From Heliopora coerulea (Eukaryota; Cnidaria; Anthozoa; Scleralcyonacea; Helioporidae), in contig JASJOG010000163.1 of the NCBI GenBank assembly GCA_030142905.1, positions 293,501 through 357,500 on the forward strand: a stretch of 64,000 nt of DNA. Direction: 5' to 3'. The notes beneath the pieces are model-generated. The model was not told the DNA's origin. It worked only from the letters and a program-made list of their open reading frames with translations, and searched no databases. The translations under genes were made by a program, and so were the position numbers. Below are positions 22,056-32,836 of the stretch, piece after piece (position 1 is the stretch's first letter; the number at the start of each line of letters is the position of its first letter).

Positions 22056-23299
22056 TTACTTACCTACATATTTATTGGAATTTAAAAGTTCTAAATCATT
22101 CAAAACCGTCCAAGCTCTTCCTGATCATAGTTTAAAAGATTTGCTTGATCAGACCACGCCGCATGTCGTGCTCCATCCATTTCAGGTGCCAGCTTGTTTC
22201 CCTCTGCCAATTTGTGATCAGCTCCACCAATCACCTTCTGGCATTCTGGACATTTTCCTTTTTCTATCGCTCCCCCGCATTCTCCAATGGCATAAATATG
22301 TCCGTTACGACATTTAAACCAGTGGCCTTTCGTTAATCCAATGGCTCTGACGATCTTGGCCCTCTCTTCTGCTGTGATAAGCCCGAAACCCATTTCCCTG
22401 CAAATCTTATCCAAATTCTCTTGAACTTCATTCCAATTTTTCTTTTCAATTCTCTTGGTGGAAGACAACAGATCCGAGATGGAATTCAGCTGCAACTGGA
22501 TGTCGTTGGGGACGGTTTTACCAGTACTGATGATGTCCTCTTGAAGGATTTTCAACTTGCATACCAGGGTCACGCGTAAAATTTCGTCTCTTAAGTCCTT
22601 TACCAGTTGACTAGTTAGTTTCAAGTCGACAAGACGTTTTTCTAAGTCGTTTACCGTTTCACGCAAACGCTTTTCTTCGTGACCAACTGGTATTCTTTTC
22701 AGAAACTTTGACTTGATTTCATAGATGCAAGGCAGAAGCCGGATTTGATACTTCAACGGCGTTGAGCTCTTTATTTGTACATGAATCAATTCTGCGAAAA
22801 AAATCGAAGTAGGCGGAATCTGGATGAGCGGGCAACACACAGGACGCCAAGACTTTACTGGTATAATCCGCAGGATCTTTGAATTTCCCTTTTGTATTAA
22901 CTTCTTCACAAGACTTTACCATAAGAGGATACTATCTCCGCATTCTCTCAATTTTCTCCACCAATGTGGCCACTTTTTCCTTTCTGTCGACGCCGTCATC
23001 CATAATTTTCTTTTTTACAAGCTCAATGTCCATCAAAGTCTTCTTGATGGCGTTGCCGTAACGCAGACTTTTTCGGATCGGAGTTTTGCACTTTGGACAT
23101 TACTTCAGTTGTATATTGGTCGTGTCTTCCTCCTCGCAAGCCATCCATTTGTCAAGAGCATCTACTTCGAAAACATGTCCGCAGTCCAGCAGTTCGATGA
23201 ACCTCGCGCGGGGCTTATCTTCCGTTCCAAAGAAAATTTCCGTGAGCTCTTCCTTGTTACAGACGCGGCACAATTTGGGGCACTTCTCGCCACACCAAA
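22056..23299 (-). pseudogene. Broken partial copy of the ZNFX1 3' end
   Basis: Minus-strand copy of the last about 400 codons of the intact ZNFX1 (24586-25800). It starts abruptly at the CGEKCPKLC block, covers the RING-like domain and coiled region, and ends with the RZ-type zinc finger (HWFKCRNGHIYAIGECGG) and its own TGA. Lesions: AAG-CAA-TGT of the intact gene is AAG-TAA-TGT (stop at 23100-23102); a second nonsense change is in MRR*YPLM (22932-22934); and the reading frame shifts near 22740-22770. The final 270-codon frame is open. The AG|GTAAGTAAG donor after the stop codon is kept, as in the intact gene. It could only act as a truncated transcript or noncoding RNA. Confidence 0.85.
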
Positions 23300-24550
23300 C
23301 AACAAGAAAACTCCCCAATTTTCACGATGTTGCAAGTTGTATTATACTGTCACATGTAGCTTGCAAAGCATGCGCAAAGAAACACTCAATCGATCAACCA
23401 AATCAATCTAATTTATCACTCATTAAGTCAAACAAATGAAAAGACAAACAAACAATAAGTCATGAAAAATCTATTTGATAAACGTTAACTTAGTTCACCA
23501 GAGTAACCTATAATGAAAGAAACTGGCCAATAATACTAATGCACACTAGTCAAAACACAATACTCGTGATAACCTAGGTCTTACATTATAATACTAGTGG
23601 TTCAAGTAGGGTCAAGTTACTTCGGTACACTTCCTCTTTTTAAGGAGACGGGGCAGCATTTCATAAGTCTGAAGAGTGCTATTCAGTGGAAATTTAATTA
23701 AATGAAAAGTTAAGTTTCATCGTTGTTGTTGTGGCAACTAGGAGAGAATTTCACAAAACTACCTCTTTAAATTATTGAGAAATATACTTTAAGCTATTAA
23801 CCCTAACGGAAGTTAGGAAGTTCCATTGTAGCAAGTATTTTATTTTTTCCTGATTTTAATCCTGGCCACAAGTTTCAACTAGTTTTCAAAAGTTTACGAC
23901 CAAGTTAGTTACATCGTCAAGGCTTCTTACTATCCAAAATAAAAGTTTAGTCCAATAATTGAGTAAAGATCTTGAGAATCATCAAACAACTTGAGACATG
24001 TTCGTCATAGTTCTGTCTTTACATGAGACCTCAAGTAGGAAAGTCTTTTTCGTAAACTTGATAATAAATCCCAATAGGTTCTTTCCCGGAGAACCTGAAA
24101 CAAAATGATCATGAAATCCGTCAATTTCCCAGTTATACATGTAAAATAAAACGAACGGAGAAGTGATATAGAAATTTGAGGTCAAAGAATGGTTCAGTCA
24201 ACATTCTCGGCCATTGAAAGCCTTGTGTGCATATTGGTATGTTAGTTTGAGACAGACGAAGGAGAAGAATTAGAATAAGTAGAAGGAATGTCTCGCAAAC
24301 ACAATAATACATCACAATAATACATCATAAATCTTCATCAATAAAGCAGGAAAAACAATGTGAACGTGACTCAATTGGCACATAATATACCAGGTAATAA
24401 AAAGCACCATTAGAAGTATGGAATTTTCTTCGGCTTCTTGGGTCTAAAGTTTCTCGCATGGCACATATAGCTGAATTGGGTTCTTTCGGACGTCCAGGAA
24501 GGTTTGATTAAAGCTTATATCTTATCGATATACTTAACGCAGCCATGTTC
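23300..24550. other. Spacer between ZNFX1 and its partial copy
   Basis: AT-rich sequence without a recognised gene. On the minus strand, a ZNFX1 transcript that uses the donor after its stop codon (24550-24560) would pass through here. Confidence 0.5.
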
Positions 24551-24585
24551 TTACTTACCTATAGGTGTATCAGAATGTTAAGAAT

Positions 24586-27500
24586 TTAGAACATTTGAAG
24601 TCGTCTAAGTTCTTCCTGATCATAATTTAAAAGATTTGCTTGGTTCGACCATGCAGCATATTTTGCTCCATCCATTTCAGGTGCCACCTCGTTACCCTCG
24701 GCTAATTCGTGATTACCTCCACCAATCACCTCCTGGCACTCTGGACACACACCCCTTTCCATCGCTCCTCCGCATTCTCCAATGGCATAAATATGTCCGT
24801 TGCGACACTTAAACCAGTGGCCTTTGGTTAATCCAATGGCTTTGACGATCTGAGCCCTCTCCTCTGACGTGACAAGCCCTATTCCCATGTCCCTGCAAAT
24901 CTTATCCAAATTCTTGTGTATTTCATCCCGATTGTGCTGGTCGATTTTCATTGTGGAATACAACAGACCTGAGAGGGAATCAAGCTGTAGCTGCGTCTCC
25001 AGGGGAATGGTTCTACGCGCACTGGCGATGTCTTCTTCCAGGATTTTCAACTTACACACGAGGGCCACGCGCGCGATTTCTTCTCTCAACTCCGTTACCA
25101 TTTGATTGGTCAGTTTCAAATCGACGAGACGTTTCTCTAAATCGTTTACTGTTTCACGTAAACGCTCTTCGCCGCGACCAGTTACCATTCTTTCCAAAAA
25201 CTTTGACTTGACTTCATAGATACATGGCAGAAGCTGGATCTGATTCTCCAAGGCGTTGAGTTCTTGATTTGTGCATGAATGAATTCGGCGGATTAGGTGA
25301 AGATAGGCCGAATTTTGTTGATCAGGACCCAGTCCCATAGGTAATTCTGAAAGGTTTAGAGCGTAAGCTGCGAGATCTTCATATTTTTCTTCCGAGTAAA
25401 TTTCTTTGCACGACTTTGACATGAGTGGATACTTTCGCCGCATATCCTCCACTTTTCGCAACATTTCTGCTTCTTTTGTCTTTTTGTCAACGCCCTCTTC
25501 ATTAACTTTCTTTTTTACCAGTTCAATGTCCATCAGCGTCTTCTTGATGGCGTTGCCATAACGCAGGCTTTTTCGGATCGGGGTTTTGCACTTTGGACAT
25601 TGCTTCAGTTGTATATTGGTCGTGTCTTCCTCCTCGCAAGCCATCCATTTGTCAAGAGCATCCACTTCGAAAACATGTCCGCAGTCCAACAGTTCGATGA
25701 ACCTCGCGCGGGGCTTATCTTCCGTTCCAAAGAAGATTTCCGTGAGCTTTTTCTTGTTACAAACGCGGCACAATTTAGGGCACTTCTCGCCACACAGACC
25801 AACGCATTTGTGTTTTTTACCGCAGTTTAACTTCTTACGGCAATGCACGTTGCACGGTTTGCGATCACAGATCTCTGAACACATCTTCTTACATTTCTTG
25901 TGTTTACATTGCCAAGTGCACGGCTCCTGACACGGAGTGCACGGTTCACCACATTTCTTGTGACATGCGCTGTGCATACATCGATTGTCGCACTCTCGCT
26001 CACAGGGGGGACAGTCCTTCGTGCAAGGCTCTTTACAAGGATGAGAACATATCAAAGTGCGTCCACACGGGTGTTTGCACGCCACGTGAACTCGGCCTTC
26101 TTTACAATCATGGCAATTTCCTGGGCACGGATGACCGCAGTCCAAGACGGTTTGGCAAGGAACATTGCACTTGTAATTTTCGGTTGGTGTCGAACATTTT
26201 ATGTCGTGTTTATGGCCACAGGGTAACGTCTTCTCGACCTTTTCTTTGCATTTTACCAAAATGCAGCTTTTCCCGCACGAACTTTGACAAAGATGACCAC
26301 AAGGCATCATTTTCTCACAAGGCAAGGTACACTCGAACGTACTGGGATCTGTACTGCAGGGCATTGGTTGCTTATGACCACACCGCTTCAGAATCTTAGC
26401 CACGGGCTGATTACACGGGCCACAAAGAGTGCCATAATGACAACGCCGCGAGCAGCGATGTTTCAGGAGACACACCTCCTTTCCGCAAACTTTTTCGCAT
26501 TCATATTCCAAATGCTCCCGGTCCACTGGATGGCAAACCATTTCACATTTGTGGCCGCATTCCAGGCGGAAATCGCAAGGCAGAGTACACCCTCCTTCAG
26601 GGGCGTTTTTAAAATCTTGTGCGCACGCTGTTTGCACTTTTGTCGCCTTGTGATTCCTGCAGTAGATTGGAAGCGCGGCTCCGATAGCTTTCTGCTCTTC
26701 CAAATCAGCCTTGATCTTTGCCCACAGTTCACTCTTGCCAGCCAACATACTGATATTACCAATACAGTAGAAGCCCATTTTAGCTCTTGACAAAGCTACG
26801 CAGATACGGTTCGATACGCCAAGGAATCCAATCTTCTGTTCATTGTTGCTACGGACCAAAGAAAGCAAAATGATCTCGTTCTCCTCGCCTTGAAAGTTAT
26901 CCACCGAGCACACTCGAACTCCAGAGAATTGCGATTTCGGCATCAGCCTTTTCAGTTCCAGGAGCTGTCCTGTATACATTGTGAGGACGGTAATCTTAGA
27001 GCTGTCGTATCCTTGTCGCAGGAGATACCGACATAATGCCACGATGAAGTTCGCCTCGTGCTCATTCGAGCGACTTCGTAACTCTTCGTCGCTCTTCTCT
27101 GCATGCTGATGGTCGATGAAGAACAAATTCTTGGAAACACCTTGCACGTTCTCGAACCTCTCAACGCTGACGTGGTTTTTAAGATCGTCGTAAATATGCT
27201 TCATCAACTGCGCAATTTCTGGTCTCATGCGGTGTTGGGTGTCCAGAGTGTAGCACTTCATTCCATTTCGTACCATACGTTCAAACAACGACACTTCAAG
27301 GTTGTATTGCTTGGCCAAAGTGTACACACTTGGGTTAGGCTTGAGTTGTTTATGGTCTCCAATTAGAATCAAATGCTGGGTTCCTTTCGATAACGACGTG
27401 ATGATGTGAGCTTCAAGGACCTCGGCGGCTTCTTCGACGACAACAATCTTTGGCTGAATCTTCTGTAGCACATTTCTGTACTTGGCTGCACCAGTCGTCG

Positions 27501-30500
27501 TCATTCCAATCACAGTAGCATGACGTAAGGCATCTTCTTCTTGGCCATGTTTGATCTCTTTCATTTGCTCGCACACGACATTGTACTCCTCACACAGTTC
27601 GCTCAAAATCCTCGCGTGATTTTCCTGATACTGCTTCACCCAATGTTGATACAAACGGCGTCGAGTGTTGGGATCCAAGAGCCATAAACTTTGGTCCGGT
27701 GAGACGAAGTTTGCTCGCTCTCTTGGTTCTTGCGCAAGGCGGCCCGCACGTGCCCTCAGGTTGATCATGTTGATGTAATCTTGTGTCATGCCCATTTTGG
27801 CGACATCATCGGCTCTTTCAATGGGTGTGAAGTCATCGCCAACTTCGCGTTCACCTCGCAAGCGTTCAGCATCCTTTTCTACTTCAATTGTCTCTTCATT
27901 GTCTTTTTCCTGCCTGTTCAAGACAGAGGTAGTACTTCTTTCTTCATTACCGTCCCCATTCTGTAATGCCTGTCCCTCTTCATCCTCTTGTCCCTCTTCA
28001 TCCCCTTCCCCCTCTTCTTCTTCTTCTTCTTCTCCTTCTTCTTCTTCTTCTTCTTCTTCTTCTTCTTCATCCCCTTCTTCCTCATGAAATCCTCCCCTTT
28101 CACCGAACCCGTTCAAGTTTTCTCCACTGTTAACAAGATTAGGAGGAGCATAAAACGGCAACGGTTCCATGTTAATCCACGCGCCAATTACAGTGGTCCC
28201 CATGTACCCTGCGACATGGACATAGGGTAACATCTGATCCACTTCTCTCTTCTCCATGACATTCAACAGCTCCTCCAATCCAAGTAACTGGTTATAGCTC
28301 CTCGCAAGAGATGCCTTCTCTGCTTTAATCTTAACATTTATGACTTGGAGCTGCTCGTTTACAGTATACCATGCAGCTGTTCTGTGAGCTATGTACGACA
28401 AATTGTGCACCTTCAGACTTTCACTACTGCTGCGGCCACCGACGCGAACGATCCCATCTTTCTTAAATTGAAGAATACCTTCGAGGAACTGGTCCAAAGC
28501 ATGGTTTGTGTAACAGACAACGAGCATTGGAGACCTCAGAAACACTTCTTCATTTGCGTATCTGAAAGGTCTAGCCAAGCGGGAAATTCTTTTCTCGGCC
28601 CAGTGTTGGTCATTCTTCAAGAGCGCTTGAACGATTCTTAATCCCACGTACGTTTTTCCCGTTCCTGGTGGACCTTGAATTACGACGAATTCTTTGGTCA
28701 ACGCAGCTTGAATGGCTTGAAGTTGGGATTGGTTTAGTTCGACATCATCAACCGTTGGCCATGATGTTGGATCCAGGACGGAAACAGCTTTGACATTGAC
28801 CTTTGCTTTTAGTGCCTCTTCGAGGTCATACGTTTGTTGTGGCTGTAGTTCACGAGGGTACAGCCCTGACTCGTCACTGACCCCTGCTGCTTGACTCGAG
28901 GTATTGGTCAAATAGCTTGGAACGCGGACTTCTGTTTCACAGTCCACCAAGTAGCGACTAAACGGCATCTTATCGTCACTTAACTCCTGCAGTCCTTCCA
29001 AGTTATGGCAGTATGACTCGTAATAACCTGGCGACTCTACCATCTGAAATCGATCTCCCGGTTGCAAATCCGCCGGTAGGTCTCCCAGAAAACGAACCTG
29101 GAGGTAGCCGTCTTTAAGATCTTCTGCTTTACGTTCTGTTATGGTTGCAAAAACAAGTGTGTTGAAGTTATCCTTGGACATGCATAGAAATGCTCCAAAT
29201 ATGAGCCTCTTCGAACTATCCCAGTTTACCCTTTGCAGATGTCGGCTGTCAAAGCGAATGCAATAGACAATACCAGAATTAGTGCAGACTGTGTCGACGA
29301 TGACGACATCCCTGTATACTCTGAGGTTCTGGTTGCGTTCGTTCCGTCCAAGTCGTTGCGATATTTCACTCACACCTTCCCGAAGTGGTCCAATGAAATC
29401 CTCTCTCAGAAGACGGAACTGCACGTCCAGATAGTGATCGACGTTTTGGTATTTTCCCTGAACGATGTTTTTCCTTAAGAATACTTCATTATCTTCTTTG
29501 AAATCATCTGTCGTCGGATGTACTGACATTTCTCGGAAATCGTTTGGTGGCTTAGCTTCTTCTTCGGAATCTTGGTTTTTCTTCCGCGCACCTTGGGATC
29601 TCGAGTTTTTTTCCATGATGCGTTGTCTAACAGCTACCAGGTCTTGGACTTCTTCAGAGATCTGGGATTTCACAGATGATTCTAGATTCATTGCGGCGAC
29701 AACGAGTGAATCGAGGGGAATTTCTGTATAAAGATCCGGGAATTTTCGAAGCAGTTGGTCAAAGAAGAGTAGAATGTTCCTGATGTGTTTCTCTGGGTTG
29801 GCGCTACGGCTCTTCAGTGGCAGTTTCATGATATAGCGTGAGATTGCTTTCTGTAGAAATGCTGTGTTCGGAAATAGTGCCAAGATTTTTATCAAATTTT
29901 CTTTCATGTGGGTGTCGTAGACATTGGCCAAGATTTCAAGAATTAACTCCAAGTAGTCATCTTTGATGTGGTCATCTTCCAGGAGATTCTGTAGTTGTTC
30001 TTCGTGTTTTACCAGATCCAGAACGGCGTCAGTGGGGTCCATGGACAACATTCGTCGTAGTTTTTGGTAGTGAAGTGGTGAAGGTTTATGTGACTTCTCA
30101 CCCTTCGTCCCAGCTCTAGAATTTCTCGGAAATCCACCACCTCGCCCGGTTCCGCCACGCCCTCTTGCACCCCACCCTCTTGCACCCCGCCCTAACAGAA
30201 CAGTGATGAAATAAAAAGTTATAATGTAAAAAATCTTGGGTGTAACCAATTGAGGGAGATAATTCCCCATTCCAACAATCTGAAGAATTCTCTGTCCAAA
30301 TATATATGCCATTTTTCCAATTAAACCATCTGCTTTTTACGATTTAAAATAAGGAAATACACTGAGCGTATTTAAAGTTTTGTAAGTGAATAATCTTTCT
30401 GCAGCAGGTCGAGAAAATATATTGAATTTGCCCAGTTGTAAGGAATTTGACAAGACAGCACCACTAGGCTTCAAAGCAACATCAAATCAGGTATTTTTGC

Positions 30501-31783
30501 CATACCGCGGTGCAAACTGACACATGACATGCTCTCCAAAATCTGTGCTAAAATTTAAGTTGCATCAAAACCACACCTCTACTATGGATGACCCAGTTAT
30601 GCTGCTGCTTTTAAACATTGGCAAAATTAGTTCACACAGTGTAGTAAATTTTTTAACCATTACAAGTGAAATGTGAAACCTGAACTGTCTCTCAAGTCAA
30701 AAACTTCCCAGAATAAATTATTTGTGTCAGAACATCGTCATTATCACTGTAGCTAGAGATAGATGTGGAAAGCTAAGTTTCCGCCAAGTAAAGTTGAGTC
30801 CCCTAAAAAATTTACAAAACATTACGAACCACAGGTTGCTTGCTGTCTTTCAAATAAGTGCCTCTACAGATAACCCTTTTCGATTTTATCTCACAATTCT
30901 TTGCCTGTGAACACCAGCCTATCCATTAGTAATAATATATGGCAAACCTCTACCCTGAAACTTTTTCTGATCTCGCCATAACAGTGGTACGTGTATCTTA
31001 GTGTGAAGTATGTCACGTATTTTGTGTATAAACAAGTGTTTTTACACTTGCCAAATAGCATTCCACAGTTGCTCCGTTATCGCGCTCTGTGGAATATGGC
31101 CGATCACGAACGAACTTTGCCCAGTGAAGCGTCGGGGTGATTTTCCAAATTGATTAAAACTTCTGTTCAAAAATCTGTGACTCAGAGTTAACTGATCGAT
31201 TTCCCTATCAAAACCTGGTACAAGTAAGAGAACGGAAGTTTTTGAATCACAAATTACGACTGTAGTTGATCAGGTGATCGTGGCAAGACATCTCTCATGA
31301 AACAGTTTCAATTTTACGAGAACGCATGATGGAAAGTTATTTTGGTTCATTCAGTTATCTTGTAAATTACTCCCTTCTGTCATTGTATTCACGAAAATTT
31401 CTTTTTATATATAGTTCTGTTTCAGCTCTGAATGGTTTACTTACTAACTTACTTTACAGCTTTCACTTTCGATATCAATTATTCATTGTAAGGTGTAGAC
31501 TTCTCTTGCTTTGCATGCTAAGCTAGCTGGTTACAACTGGTTCATTCATTTAGTCAAAAGCAGTCTATAGCGGGGTACAACATATTAGGATAAAACATTG
31601 AGTAGAGTTTCGTACAATGTCCAGTTGGTATGTCTTCCGAACAGCCTAATATTAAATCAATACTTTGACAGTAACATTCAGAGTTCCATCAAGAATGAAA
31701 CCACAAACAGTTCATACACAACAAACGGAATTTATTCGTGTCTTACCACGTTCCGAACTCCTGTAGGGCGGCTTGAAAGCCAT
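24586..31783 (-). CDS. ZNFX1: ZNFX1, helicase with NFX1-type zinc fingers
   Basis: Two coding exons, 31747-31783 (MAFKPPYRSSER) and 24586-30191, joined G|GG across a 1.55-kb intron, give 1880 residues (human ZNFX1 1918). In order: RG-rich N-terminus (about 13-35); ARM-like region; SF1 UPF1-type helicase with Walker A QGPPGTGKT (about 516), VVVEEAAEVLEAH (about 926), IGDHKQL and NFQGEENE (about 1116) and ALSRAK (about 1146); a run of NFX1-type Cys/His fingers (about 1200-1480); a RING-like module (about 1480-1555); a coiled region; and an RZ finger (HWFKCRNGHIYAIGECGG, about 1804). ZNFX1 is a cytosolic/mitochondrial-surface RNA-binding protein of antiviral sensing and small-RNA granules in other animals. 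Oddity: a poly-Glu insert at about 714-741. A donor just after the stop implies a spliced 3' UTR. Confidence 0.95.
27962..28085. repeat. TTC/CTT microsatellite inside ZNFX1
   Basis: A (CTT)n-rich tract read on the minus strand as GAA/GAG codons. It gives a Glu-rich loop inside the helicase insertion, between the Walker A and Walker B motifs. Its pure codon run suggests length polymorphism. Confidence 0.85.
30192..31746 (-). other. ZNFX1 intron 1
   Basis: The donor CGTG|GTAAGA (ending exon at 31747) and the acceptor CTGTTAG (before 30191) bound the intron. No ORF, repeat or RNA gene was recognised inside. Confidence 0.8.
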
Positions 31784-32836
31784 TCCTTTCCCCTCAATTA
31801 ATACGAAACTTCTTCCAGTGAAGACCTTGCTGGGGAATACAATAGCCTTCTAAGAATAGGGAGTTCCCTAAAAAGCGGCGAAACAGTTACTACATTCGGA
31901 GAAATGAACCGGAAATGCATGTTTTCGACGGTTCCATCCGGGCTTCTCCTGTCCAGCCAAGGGTACGTTTTGAGTTTAGGAAGTTTGGAACATAGTAATT
32001 CACCCAACTTGGAATCACAAAACTGACAGTTAATTTACTTTCCACACATAACTAAACACTCCAGTTCATATCAACTCTCACTGTTTGTCCTTCACCACAA
32101 AGTCGAGGTTTTCTCGTCAACAAGCAAACAGAGATAACGTTAGGTTCAGTTCCTGCTCCTTGAGAAGCTGCTTGAAAATGTGAAAGCATTCTTTCAGTTG
32201 TCGTATCTTTGTAGAATACCCCTGACAACTTGGTGATATGGGGTAAAAATGCAAGTTATGCAACAGATATAATTATGGAATAAAAAAAGTTGAGAACTTC
32301 TTAAAGTATACCGAGGTGTTCTGCGTTCCCCAAATTCCTCAAGTTCAAAAAAGTAGTAAAGATGACAACACCGTTAATGGTTTTTACAAGTATACCATCG
32401 TCAAGCATAGAAAAATGTACCCTTATTGAATAGTTTATATAAAATTTTATTCTTCACACTCCGTAACCGTTGGATTGCAGACAGATTGTAATCACTTATT
32501 TACATATTGTCGTCGTTGCCATTTATCCTTATTTCAGACTGGTCTGTAGAGAACATAGCGTGCCCGTGGGCGAGAGTCTTAATAACTCTATCCACGTATC
32601 TAAGAGGAAAGATTTTTCATTGATGAGCAGAACATGCGCCATGACAGCGCTTCCGTAACAGAATGCCTTCTATGAAATGTGAACCCAACAACCTCTCTTC
32701 TTTCCAGAAAGCTGGGGAAAATTCCAATTTTGAATACTCAGAGACAGCGACCCTGAACACTTGTTTTTTTATCTTCCATCCCCGTATGCTATTTGCTTGC
32801 TTGTCACTTTCTGGACATTCTGGCTTGTATAGCTTC

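Noticed and set aside
22824..23439. Frames opposite the ZNFX1 partial copy
   Set aside because: Antisense shadows; they repeat the shadows seen opposite the intact gene.
25586..27366. Many open frames on the plus strand opposite ZNFX1
   Set aside because: They are antisense shadows of the zinc-finger and helicase coding sequence.
27788..28230. Ser- or Phe-rich frames at the poly-Glu tract
   Set aside because: They are other-frame translations of the CTT microsatellite.
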